From assembly GCF_001548235.1 (NCBI RefSeq), contig NZ_AP014938.1, forward strand, positions 248,001 to 312,000: a DNA stretch of 64,000 nucleotides, written 5' to 3'. Position 1 is the first letter of the stretch; the number at the start of each line of letters is the position of its first letter. The notes beneath the pieces were generated by a model. That model was not told the origin of the DNA, searched no databases, and worked only from the letters and a program-made list of their open reading frames with translations. Source of the stretch: Rothia mucilaginosa (lineage in GTDB: Bacteria > Actinomycetota > Actinomycetes > Actinomycetales > Micrococcaceae). Shown here piece after piece: positions 36,147 to 44,847 of this stretch. Made by a program: the position numbers and the translations under genes.

Positions 36147-36191
36147 AAGGCTCAGGGCCCCACACCATGATGGTGCAGGGCCCTGAGCCTT
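36147..36191 (-). terminator. Terminator of putA
   Basis: Nested palindrome: outer stem AAGGCTCAGGGCCC with its complement (14 bp) around an inner CACCAT/ATGGTG hairpin, 30 bases after the putA stop. The minus-strand tail is CTTTTGG. Confidence 0.8.
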
Positions 36192-36220
36192 AGGCTAGAG
36201 AGCTAAACTCTCACAGCGCC

Positions 36221-39200
36221 TTAGCGGGAAGAAATGACGCGCTCGGAGAAGCGGTTCGGGTTACCGAAACGGTGTGCGGTAATCGAAACAGCCTGCTCGC
36301 GGAGGAAGGGCAGCATCTCGATACGGCCAGCCTCGGTGACGGGTGCGAAGTACACTGCAACGTCCGGGCGACCACCCAGTGCGGTGTAGAGGGACTTCTC
36401 ATCGTTACCGATGTAGCGGATACGGGTGCCTTCCAGCGGGGTACCAGCCAGTGCGCGAACCGGGGTCTTAGCGTTCGAAGCCAGGTACTCGCGGAACTGA
36501 GCGTCCGACTTAACTTCGTACTTGATGCCCTTGTTCTCGAGGACGCCACGAACGTCGACCGGCAGGTCCTTACCGACGGACAGAGCAACCGGTGCGTTAG
36601 CTGCCAGACCGGCGAGCACAACGCGCAGGGTCTCTGCTGCGGATGCGGACTCGTCTGCACGAACCAGAACCTGGGTAGGTACGTAGCGCAGGATGTTGCG
36701 CTCCACGCCCAGCTTCGAGGGATCGTGACCGAAGCCGAACTCGGTGTCCCAAGCGTGTGCGTCAGAGGAGACACCGCGCTTGATGAATGCGAAGTCCTCA
36801 CGCTTGCCCAGCTCGGAGTTCTCGATGGTAGCCAGGGTCTCGCGGACGGTCACCGACTGGGTGGTTGCGGTCGCGGTTGCCTGTGCGGGCTCCCAATCGG
36901 ACAGAGCGATCAGGTAGCTGGGGCCACCAGCCTTGGTACCGGAGCCAACGGTGGACTTCTTCCAACCACCGAAGGGCTGACGCTGAACGATTGCACCGGT
37001 AATTGCACGGTTGACGTACAGGTTACCTGCCTGGACCTTGGAGAGCCACAGCTCGAGCTCGTCAGCATCCAGCGAGTGCAGACCTGCGGTCAGGCCGTAA
37101 TCGGGTGCGTTCTGCAGCTCGATTGCCTCTTCCAGGGTGTCAGCGGTCATGATACCCAGGATGGGGCCGAAGTACTCGGTCATGTGGTACTCAGAACCGG
37201 GCTTGACGCCTTCACGAACACCGGGGCTCCAGAGGCGACCGGTCTCGTCCAGTTCCTTGGGCTGGATGAGCCAGCGCTCGCCCGGGCCGAGGGTGGTCAG
37301 ACCGCGCAGCAGCTTCTCTTCCGGCTTCTGAACAACGGGGCCCATCTCGGACTCGATGTCCTGCGGGTGTGCCACGTGCAGGGAGCTGACAGAGTCAATC
37401 AGCTGACGACGGAAACGCTCGGACTGTGCAACGGAGCCAACCAGGATGACGGTCGAACCAGCGGAGCACTTCTGACCTGCGTGACCGAATGCCGAGTAGA
37501 CGACGTCCTTGACGGCGAGGTCGATGTCAGCGTTCGGGGTGACGATGATGGAGTTCTTACCCGAGGTCTCACCGAACAGGGGCAGGTCATCACGCCAGGA
37601 GCGGAAGAGCTCAGCGGTCTCGTAACCACCGGTCAGGATCAGGCGGTCAACCTCGGGGTGCGAGATGAGCAGCTTACCTGCAGCGCGGTCAACAACCTTG
37701 ACGAGCTTCAGAACTTCCTTGGGAACGCCTGCATCCCACATGATCTCTGCGATCAGGGCACCGGTGCGAGCGGTGATGGTTGCGGGCTTGAAGATGACAG
37801 CAGAACCTGCAGCCAGACCAGCCAGAACACCACCGGCGGGAATAGCGGTCGGGAAGTTCCACGGGGGAACAACCAGGGTCAGGTCAACAGACTTGGGCTT
37901 TGCGCCGTCGATCTTCTCGAGGTCCTCAGCCAGCATTGCGTAGTAGTATGCGAAGTCGATTGCCTCGGAGACCTCGGTGTCGCCCTGCTCCAGGGTCTTG
38001 CCAGCCTCAGCTGCCATAACCTCCAGCAGGTCACCGCGGCGCAGTGCGATAGCCTTACCGACCTTGCGCAGAATCTCTGCACGCTCGTGGCCGGAGAGCT
38101 TGCCCCATGCCTTACCAGCTTCCTCAGTTTCCTTGATCAGCTTCTCAGCGTCAGCTTCGCTGGTCAGCTCGTTAGCCTTGAGGGTTTCGATGCCCAGCTT
38201 GGTGGTCTTGGAACGCTCGAGGATTGCGCGGCCCCACTCGCGGTTACCGGAGAGTGCAGGGTCGGTGTCGGGGGTGTTCTCGAAGCGGCCTGCCGGTACG
38301 AAGACGTTGTCCTCGTTCTCGGTCAGACGGTTCTGGGTGCGCTTGGATGCGGGAACCTCGTCGGTGACGGAGTTCAGTGCACGCATGAAGCGGTCCTCTT
38401 CGCGCTTGAAGATGGACTCGTCGGTTGCCAGGTCGAAGATACCGGACATGAAGTTCTCGGAGGAAGCGTTCTCCTCGAGACGACGGATCAGGTATGCGAT
38501 AGCAACGTCGAATTCCTTGGGGTTCACGACGGGCACGTACAGCAGCAGGTGGCCAACGCGACGGCGGATGATCTCTGCCTGCTGCTCAGCCATACCAATC
38601 AGCATCTCGAACTCGACGCGGTCCTTCACGCCGCGGTCCTCGGACAGCAGCAGTGCGAAAGCAACGTCGAAGAGGTTGTGGCCTGCAATACCGAGGCGAA
38701 CGTTCTTCACGTGCTCGGGGCGCAGTGCGTAGTCCAGAACGCGCTTGTAGTTGGTGTCAGCAGCCTGCTTGGTGTCCCAGGTGGTCAGCGGCCAGCCGTG
38801 CATAACAGCTTCGACGATTTCCATGGAGAGGTTTGCGCCCTTAACCAGGCGGACCTTGATGCCTGCGCCGCCAGCAGCAACGCGCTTTGCGGACCACTCC
38901 TGCAGGTGCTGCATTGCAGCCAGGGTGTCGGGCAGGTATGCCTGGAGCACGATACCGGCTTCCAGGTCCTTCAGGTGGGGCTGGTCCAGGATCTTGGTGA
39001 ACACCTCAATGGTGAGGTCCAGGTCCTTGTACTCCTCCATGTCCAGGTTGATGAACTTCTTGGGGGAGCTGGATGCAGCCAGCTCGTACAGCGGGGTCAG
39101 GCGGCGAACAGCGGTCTCAACGACCTCGTCGAATGCCCAGTGCTGGTGGGGGCCGGAAACAGCGGACACCTTGATGGAGACGTAGTCAACGTCGTCACGT

Positions 39201-39712
39201 GCCAGCAGGCGCTTGGTCTCAGCCAGGCGGTGCTCTGCTTCCTTGTCACCCAGAACTGCCTCACCGAGCAGGTTGACGTTCAGGCGGTTACCGGTCTTGG
39301 TCAGCTCTGCAATTGCGTCGCCCAGCTTCTCCTCGGAAGCGTCGACGATCAGGTGACCAACCATCTCGCGCAGCACGCGGCGTGCAACGGGAACGGTGGG
39401 CCATGCGACCTTGCCAGCCAGCTTGCCACCGAAGCCAACAGCGGACTTCATGTACCAGGGCAGGAAGGAAGGTGCCAGGCCGGAAATGCGGGAGAGGTTG
39501 CGGCCGGAGACGTTGTCGTCTTCGGGGCGAATAACGCCATCAACAAAGCCGACGGTGAAGGGAAGACCATTGGGGTCCTTCAGAACACCGGCGAGCTGCT
39601 CAGCCGCGAAGGTGGGCTTGATCGACTGGGACTCGTTTACCCACTGGCGAACAAGCTGACGAGCTTCCAGAGCCATCTTCTGGTAGTGCTCAGATGCGAA
39701 AGGATGGGTCAT
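36221..39712 (-). CDS. putA: Bifunctional proline dehydrogenase / glutamate-semialdehyde dehydrogenase
   Basis: Oxidises proline to glutamate in two steps. In 1163 residues, the N-terminal half is the FAD-dependent proline dehydrogenase barrel (KVSAVSGPHQHW, LDMEEYKDLDLT, QAYLPDT, RLVKGAN). The second half is the NAD-dependent aldehyde dehydrogenase (VVPPWNFPTAIPAG, ETSGKNS, and GHAGQKCSAGS with the catalytic cysteine). About 180 C-terminal residues resemble a degenerate Rossmann domain. There is no N-terminal DNA-binding domain, so it does not regulate itself. ATG at 39712 has AGGAGTCAAGG upstream. The divergent LysR gene is the likely regulator. Confidence 0.95.
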   Translation of the reverse strand: MTHPFASEHYQKMALEARQLVRQWVNESQSIKPTFAAEQLAGVLKDPNGLPFTVGFVDGVIRPEDDNVSGRNLSRISGLAPSFLPWYMKSAVGFGGKLAGKVAWPTVPVARRVLREMVGHLIVDASEEKLGDAIAELTKTGNRLNVNLLGEAVLGDKEAEHRLAETKRLLARDDVDYVSIKVSAVSGPHQHWAFDEVVETAVRRLTPLYELAASSSPKKFINLDMEEYKDLDLTIEVFTKILDQPHLKDLEAGIVLQAYLPDTLAAMQHLQEWSAKRVAAGGAGIKVRLVKGANLSMEIVEAVMHGWPLTTWDTKQAADTNYKRVLDYALRPEHVKNVRLGIAGHNLFDVAFALLLSEDRGVKDRVEFEMLIGMAEQQAEIIRRRVGHLLLYVPVVNPKEFDVAIAYLIRRLEENASSENFMSGIFDLATDESIFKREEDRFMRALNSVTDEVPASKRTQNRLTENEDNVFVPAGRFENTPDTDPALSGNREWGRAILERSKTTKLGIETLKANELTSEADAEKLIKETEEAGKAWGKLSGHERAEILRKVGKAIALRRGDLLEVMAAEAGKTLEQGDTEVSEAIDFAYYYAMLAEDLEKIDGAKPKSVDLTLVVPPWNFPTAIPAGGVLAGLAAGSAVIFKPATITARTGALIAEIMWDAGVPKEVLKLVKVVDRAAGKLLISHPEVDRLILTGGYETAELFRSWRDDLPLFGETSGKNSIIVTPNADIDLAVKDVVYSAFGHAGQKCSAGSTVILVGSVAQSERFRRQLIDSVSSLHVAHPQDIESEMGPVVQKPEEKLLRGLTTLGPGERWLIQPKELDETGRLWSPGVREGVKPGSEYHMTEYFGPILGIMTADTLEEAIELQNAPDYGLTAGLHSLDADELELWLSKVQAGNLYVNRAITGAIVQRQPFGGWKKSTVGSGTKAGGPSYLIALSDWEPAQATATATTQSVTVRETLATIENSELGKREDFAFIKRGVSSDAHAWDTEFGFGHDPSKLGVERNILRYVPTQVLVRADESASAAETLRVVLAGLAANAPVALSVGKDLPVDVRGVLENKGIKYEVKSDAQFREYLASNAKTPVRALAGTPLEGTRIRYIGNDEKSLYTALGGRPDVAVYFAPVTEAGRIEMLPFLREQAVSITAHRFGNPNRFSERVISSR

Positions 39713-40225
39713 CCTTGACTCCTAACTATCTCACTGTGTGCGGTGCACACCACGTTTGGCGATGTCTCTATTTCACCACAAAAGGGTAATAAATACCTCA
39801 TTAGAAAAACTGAATGTTTTTTCCAAAATCCATTTAGTTTTTCTAAATGATTGTGCGGTGAGGTTTTCACCCCACGCCCCCTCCGAACCTCCTGTTCGAA
39901 GAGACAAGGTGAAGTTTGTAGCGACATCGCTATCCATCTCTCTCAGGCTAGCACTTTCAGAAAGCAAATACCGAACCGATTTCGTAACAATCGAACACTT
40001 CAAAACCATTCCCAAAAGCATCTTCGGCTCTAAGAATCATCACATTCAGCGCGAAAATACTCGCTACACAAGCCAACATGCCGGCACCCCACTTCAGGCG
40101 TCTCAAAAAGAGCCAGCCGGAAGCCCACGCGGTACCATAGACAAGAGTCCACGATGAGAGACGCACCACGGAAGAACTCAGAGGCACAATCTGCAGAACA
40201 ACCGGGCGCGCCAGGGAGGAAACAC
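39713..40225. promoter_or_regulatory. AT-rich divergent control region of putA and the LysR gene
   Basis: A 513-base gap with clearly lower GC than the flanking genes and no credible frame. It should hold the putA promoter and LysR binding sites. One visible pair of similar stretches is AAAAACTGAATG (39807 region) and TTTTTCCAAAATCCATTTAGTTTTTC (split around 39820-39845), giving an A/T-rich imperfect palindrome. No site can be assigned with confidence. Confidence 0.4.
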
Positions 40226-41152
40226 ATGTCAATCTACGACATCCGACGCATGCAAATGCTCCTCGAAATCCAAGAACGCGGCACCGTCATCGCTGCCGCA
40301 GAAGCGCTCAGCCTCACCCCCTCCGCCGTCTCCCAGCAGATTGCCACCCTCGAAAAAGAAACCGGCACCCCGCTTCTGCAGCGCATCGGCAGGCGCGTAC
40401 AGCTCACCAGCGCCGGACTCATCATCGTCGACAGCGCCCGCAGCATCCTGCGCGAACTCGACCGCATGCAAACCTCCGTCGCCAACCTCACCGGCGAACC
40501 CGCAGGCATGGTCCGCCTCGCCATCTTCCAGTCCGCGGCCTTCGCACTGCTACCGGAAACCCTCAGCTACCTTGCCGAACACGCACCCTCACTCACCCTG
40601 CAGGTACTGCAAATCGACCCCGAAACCGGAACCTCCCTGACTCGAAGCCGCGAATACGACATGGTGCTCTCCGAAGCCTACCCGCACCACCACATCCCCG
40701 AATACCCCGAACTGCACTCCGAACTACTCACCGAAGACCCGCTCAGCCTGATTGTGCCCAGCACCTCCACCATCACCTCAATCGAGGAGGCGCACGCACT
40801 GCCCTGGGTTCTCGAAATGGAACAGAACACCTCCCGCAGCTGGGCGCTCAACCAGTGCCGCACCGCAGGATTCGAGCCGGTCATCCGTTACAGCGCCAAT
40901 GACATGATTACGAACTCCAACCTCGTCAAAGCAGGATTCGCCGTCACCATCGTGCCCGGCTTCATCCTCTCCTCCCTCTCCACCACCGAGGGGCTACGCA
41001 TCGTCGAGCTACCCGGCAAGCCCTGCCGCAAAATCTTTACCGCCGTACGCCGAGAGTCCGCCGCCAACCCCGCCATCGCCATGGTGCGCGAAGCACTGCA
41101 CCACGCGGTGCAGGTTGCATTCGGCGAACACGACAGGAGCGAAACCGCATAA
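40226..41152 (+). CDS. LysR-family transcriptional regulator
   Basis: A 308-residue regulator. The winged helix-turn-helix spans the first 60 residues (TVIAAAEALSLTPSAVSQQIATLEKETG), followed by a linker helix and a type 2 periplasmic-binding-like effector domain with AGFAVTIVPGF. ATG at 40226 follows GGGAGGAAACAC; an in-frame ATG at 40154 lacks support. Divergence from putA makes it a candidate regulator of proline catabolism. Proline-responsive LysR regulators exist, but the effector here is inferred from position only. Confidence 0.88.
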   Translation: MSIYDIRRMQMLLEIQERGTVIAAAEALSLTPSAVSQQIATLEKETGTPLLQRIGRRVQLTSAGLIIVDSARSILRELDRMQTSVANLTGEPAGMVRLAIFQSAAFALLPETLSYLAEHAPSLTLQVLQIDPETGTSLTRSREYDMVLSEAYPHHHIPEYPELHSELLTEDPLSLIVPSTSTITSIEEAHALPWVLEMEQNTSRSWALNQCRTAGFEPVIRYSANDMITNSNLVKAGFAVTIVPGFILSSLSTTEGLRIVELPGKPCRKIFTAVRRESAANPAIAMVREALHHAVQVAFGEHDRSETA

Positions 41153-41193
41153 GAAAAATTAACTGCCAGCCACGCCAGCAGACTAGACAATGC

Positions 41194-41231
41194 AAAGGTC
41201 GGGGCCGTTCCCAGGAACGACTCCGACCTTT
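41194..41231 (+). terminator. Terminator of the LysR gene
   Basis: Interrupted stem AAAGGTCGG..CGTTCC with complementary AACG..TCCGACCTTT around loop CAGG, 41 bases after the stop. Between 41,232 and 41,347 there is nothing else I can name. Confidence 0.75.
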
Positions 41232-41347
41232 CAACATACCTTTTTGAACAGGCGCCTATATATAAGGTATAAAAACACACAACGGAGCCACTCCCCCGCC
41301 GCGCCCATCCTTCACTAGGCCATTTTTCACAAGGGCCAGCTCAACTG

Positions 41348-42136
41348 CTAGTTCAGCGAAGCAACCACAGCCGGGCTCTGCACTTCGTAGAACGAAGAGG
41401 ACAAACCAGCCGCCGCCATATCCAGCACAGCGCTCACATGAACCTGCTTCAACGCAGAACCGGCAACATCCGAAGCCACCTGATAATTCAGCTGAACATC
41501 CAAGCGGTGACCGCGAGGAATAGCAGTACGCAACTCCAGAACGTTCTCGCTGCCGGCACCAGCTTGACCGGTCTGCTCGCTACGGCGCACCGCATCAAGA
41601 TTCAGAGCATCCACAGGAGCCACCAGGGCTGAAGCACCCAGGCTACCCGAAGGTAGCACCGCCTGCCCCGAGGTAACACGAAGAGTCACCGCTGGATTCA
41701 ACAACAAACCAGTCTTCGGGTCCTGCGCGCGAGCACGCACCATCAGGCGAGTACCCACCGGCAGCGTCGAATTGCCCTCATTAATAATGCTCAGGCGAGT
41801 CGGCAGATTCCGGAAAGCAACAGTACGCGCCGGCTGACTCTGCAAAGACACAGCCTGCACACCGTTAGCAGCCTTCAACTCCAGGCGGATGCACGACTCG
41901 TTATAGCGCATCGGAACCTGCACCAGCGCAGAACTCGCCGCGCCACCGTGCTGACCGCGTTGCCCGCCGCGCTGTCCGCCAGGACGCTGGGTCACGGGGG
42001 TCACGCGAGCGCGCTTACCGCCCGAACGAGTTGCCGCCTCCGCAGCGCTCACGCCGCCAGCTACCAAGGCAGCCGAAGCGCCCGCAACCTTCAACGCGGT
42101 ACGGCGAGAAGCGTTCATCAGATTATTCTTAGTCAT
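41348..42136 (-). CDS. Unrecognised protein with Tat-type signal
   Basis: I do not recognise this 262-residue protein. The N-terminus has a twin-arginine signal, NASRRTALKVAG, followed by a hydrophobic stretch and AEA-A, a plausible signal peptidase site near residue 36. Next is a short Gly/Arg/Gln/His-rich linker (GGQRGGQRGQHGG) and a domain of about 190 residues with alternating hydrophobic pattern and few charged clusters, likely beta-rich. Only one cysteine is present in the mature part (NESCIRLEL). It starts 11 bases after the upstream propeller-like gene, so they form an operon and may act together at the cell surface. Confidence 0.7.
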   Translation of the reverse strand: MTKNNLMNASRRTALKVAGASAALVAGGVSAAEAATRSGGKRARVTPVTQRPGGQRGGQRGQHGGAASSALVQVPMRYNESCIRLELKAANGVQAVSLQSQPARTVAFRNLPTRLSIINEGNSTLPVGTRLMVRARAQDPKTGLLLNPAVTLRVTSGQAVLPSGSLGASALVAPVDALNLDAVRRSEQTGQAGAGSENVLELRTAIPRGHRLDVQLNYQVASDVAGSALKQVHVSAVLDMAAAGLSSSFYEVQSPAVVASLN

Positions 42137-42147
42137 TTTCTACTCCT

Positions 42148-43524
42148 CTAAGCCTTCGCGATACGGTACACGCCGCTAATCGTGCCCTGCCACCAGGTGC
42201 CGTAACGGTCAATCGTGCCCACCATCTGCAGGGTGTCACCACCGCCAAGCAACAGGCTCACATGCTGAGGCAGGCGCTGCTCATGCATCGTCTTACCGGT
42301 TTCCATGTCCAGCGCGACCGCCCACGCGTAGGCGCCATTCGCCAAACCAGCCGGACCGCGGCGACGCTCACAGGTGTAAATCAGACCGTCAGCAGTGGAG
42401 TAACGAGGAACAGCCGAAGAGTACACGTCCTTACGGTCCCACATCTTACGCAGACCGCGGTCGGTAATATCCCAACGCTCCATACCGGGAGCAAAAAGCG
42501 CATTCGCAGGAACCGACGGGCCGGCGCCCTCCGGGTACTTCGGGTAGGGGTAGCCGTAGGTGCTTGCACCGACCATCGTGTTACCCACACCGATCATGGA
42601 ATTCTCAGTGCCAGAGGTACCGGCAGTAAACAGGCCAGCGCTACCGACCTTCACACCGTTATCAGTGCGGTACACAATGACCGACTCCTGAATATCAGAG
42701 TTATCGGTCAGCATCACGTAATCCGAACCGTTCGGGCCAAAGAACGTCGGGGAGGCACCGGAACCCCACGCGAGCTTACCGGGCTTGCGGGCGCTACCTC
42801 GATCGTACGCATGCCACCACTTGAGGGTGGGCGCACCGGTTGCGGTAGCGTTCAGCATATAAATAGCGTGGGAAGTAACCACACTCACGCCCTGCGGGCA
42901 CGCCGAAATCGAGTTATCGATACGCTCACCCGCAATCGACGCCTTATTCAGGCGCATCGAGCGAATCGTGCCGCGGGCAGAATCAATCACCGCAATGTAG
43001 CCGTTCTTCGTCGCAACCCAAATGCGACCGGACCAGTCGGGTACCAGACCAACCACAGCGTCATTGGCGCTCTGGGCGAGCATGCGGCTCAGGTCAATAC
43101 GCTCATCAACTCGGATGCTGCGACCGTCAGCAGAGTGGGAGAGGCGCAACAGGCACTGAGAGCCATCCACCAGAACCATACGGTCCTGCGCGTCAAGGTA
43201 GGCGTACACACCACCGAGCAGCGCGCCCTTCGGGATGTCCAAGTGGGAGAGCTCGCGGCCGGTATGCGGGTCAAGGATAGAGAGCTTCGGGGTGATGAAC
43301 TCGCCGTGGGCGAAGACCTGGGTGCAGAGCACCTGAATGAAGCCGTCACGTCCGGCAAGAATCGTCGGGCAGGCGCCGCCGAGCTTCGTGCCGGTAATCT
43401 TCCAGTCACCGGCGCCGGGGCCGGCAAGAGGAGTAGCGTCGGAAGACTGGGCATCACCGTGCATGGTGGTAATGCCGGGTGCGCCCAGGTGCGGATTCGC
43501 CTGGGCGTTATAGGTGGGGGTCAT
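42148..43524 (-). CDS. Unrecognised beta-propeller-like protein
   Basis: A 458-residue protein with repeated blocks of about 45-60 residues ending in patterns such as ILDPHTGREL, VIDSARGTIR and ALDMETGKTM. These resemble blades of PQQ/WD-like propellers. GRIWVATKNGYIAVID is typical of a blade. No signal peptide or membrane segment is visible (start MTPTYNAQANP), so unlike its partner it appears cytoplasmic unless co-exported. It precedes the Tat-signal gene by 11 bases on the same strand. I cannot assign a ligand or enzyme activity. ATG at 43524 has AGAAAGAACCAACC upstream, a modest ribosome-binding site. Confidence 0.7.
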   Translation of the reverse strand: MTPTYNAQANPHLGAPGITTMHGDAQSSDATPLAGPGAGDWKITGTKLGGACPTILAGRDGFIQVLCTQVFAHGEFITPKLSILDPHTGRELSHLDIPKGALLGGVYAYLDAQDRMVLVDGSQCLLRLSHSADGRSIRVDERIDLSRMLAQSANDAVVGLVPDWSGRIWVATKNGYIAVIDSARGTIRSMRLNKASIAGERIDNSISACPQGVSVVTSHAIYMLNATATGAPTLKWWHAYDRGSARKPGKLAWGSGASPTFFGPNGSDYVMLTDNSDIQESVIVYRTDNGVKVGSAGLFTAGTSGTENSMIGVGNTMVGASTYGYPYPKYPEGAGPSVPANALFAPGMERWDITDRGLRKMWDRKDVYSSAVPRYSTADGLIYTCERRRGPAGLANGAYAWAVALDMETGKTMHEQRLPQHVSLLLGGGDTLQMVGTIDRYGTWWQGTISGVYRIAKA

Positions 43525-43776
43525 GGTTGGTTCTTTCTAACGGTGAGTGGCGCACACCTTCAATGGAGTGCACAAATATGCGCTTTCACATGCGCAAACG
43601 TTTCACATTGTAGGGTCAGAAAGCAGTTTTTGACGACACTAAAGGACACCTTGAAACATTGTTCAGGCGACGCTTGAGATCTTCACCTGGAAAGCTCTCA
43701 AGCACTACCTTTCAGATTCAAGGCGCCCCTTTACCCCATCACCACGGACTCTCATACCCGCGGCGATTATTTTTAG

Positions 43777-44724
43777 CTATTTCTCCATGAGCGCCTTTGC
43801 CAGGGCATCATCAAGAACCAAGTCAGTAATTGCGCCCGTACGCAACGCGCCGCGCAAAGCACGCACACGGTGAGTACCGGACGCAACGCAAATACGGCGC
43901 GGAATGCGGGCAAGCTCCTTCGGAGTCGGACCGGACGCACGCTTATTCAACTCAAGATCAGCCCACGAGCCGTCCTCACGCAGAAGAATCGTGCACATAT
44001 CCCCCACAACGCCCAGCTCACGCAACTGACGCTGCTCCTGCACCTCAAAATAGCCACCCGAATACACGTGAGAAGGAATAGGTCCACCAAAAGCACCCAC
44101 GCCAAAAATAGCGAGGTCAACATTCTGCTGGGCATGCAGATTCTTCTGCACGCTACGCTCACGCCACATGGCGGTCTTCGTGTCCGCATAGTCAAAGAAC
44201 GCGGGAACCGGAAAATGGATAGTCTGCGCATCATAGGCATTCACCAACTGCCCCAGCAGGGAACCCAGGTACGGAATGCCCGAATGGTGCGCGTTACCGG
44301 CACCATTCATCTGCACCACAGTCACGCCCTTCAGAGGGCGGCGCGGCAGATGACGAGAAATCTCGGTCATCGTTGAACCCCACGCCACACCCAGGCTCGT
44401 TCCATTATCAATCAGGGAATCAAGTAGAGCCGCCGCAGTACGGGATACCTGGCTCATGCGGGCGATGGGGGTGGCGTCCGAACGGACATTCACGAGAGTA
44501 ACGCGCACCTTATAGCGCTCACCGATGCGGCGCTCAAGCTCGCTGCGGGCACGGAAGGAATCATCTAGACGGATCTGCACCATGCCGCTCTCACGAGCAC
44601 TTTTAAGCAGACGCGACACAGTGGCTCGAGAAACCCCCAGACGAGCCGCGATAGCGTCCATCGTCATGTTGTGAATGTAGTAAAGCTGCGCTGCCTCGTA
44701 GGTATGGTTAGCGCGTTCGTTCAT
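43777..44724 (-). CDS. SorC-type sugar-binding transcriptional regulator
   Basis: A 315-residue regulator with an N-terminal helix-turn-helix (MTMDAIAARLGVSRATVSRLLKSA, about 20-43) and a SorC-type effector domain (GVAWGSTMTEIS, GVGAFGGPIPSH, RRICVASGTHRVRALRGAL). Such regulators respond to sugar phosphates. It is divergent from glpD and probably controls the glycerol genes, a job that GlpR (DeoR family) does in many bacteria. The start at MNERANHTYEAA (44724) is where similarity to SorC proteins begins. The open frame continues far upstream on the antisense of glpD, which is not part of the gene. Confidence 0.87.
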   Translation of the reverse strand: MNERANHTYEAAQLYYIHNMTMDAIAARLGVSRATVSRLLKSARESGMVQIRLDDSFRARSELERRIGERYKVRVTLVNVRSDATPIARMSQVSRTAAALLDSLIDNGTSLGVAWGSTMTEISRHLPRRPLKGVTVVQMNGAGNAHHSGIPYLGSLLGQLVNAYDAQTIHFPVPAFFDYADTKTAMWRERSVQKNLHAQQNVDLAIFGVGAFGGPIPSHVYSGGYFEVQEQRQLRELGVVGDMCTILLREDGSWADLELNKRASGPTPKELARIPRRICVASGTHRVRALRGALRTGAITDLVLDDALAKALMEK

Positions 44725-44740
44725 CTGCCACAGACCCCCA

Positions 44741-44790
44741 GTGAAAATCCGTTCATACTGCTTGGTTATTATTTCACCATTGGGTTTTAC
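44741..44790. promoter_or_regulatory. Candidate operator between the SorC regulator and glpD
   Basis: GTGAAAAT (44741-44748) and ATTTCAC (44771-44777) form an inverted repeat, with a further related GGTTTTAC at 44783-44790. The stretch lies in the short divergent promoter gap and is rich in A and T. Binding by the adjacent regulator is inferred. Confidence 0.35.
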
Positions 44791-44847
44791 TAAATGCAAG
44801 ATGAAACCCCCACGCCGCACAAGCGGCAATACAGGAAAGAGCAGTAC

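Noticed and set aside
36272..39718. An 1148-codon plus-strand frame
   Set aside because: It is the exact antisense of putA and has no recognisable domain; the Cys/Gln/Val-rich composition follows from complementing putA codons.
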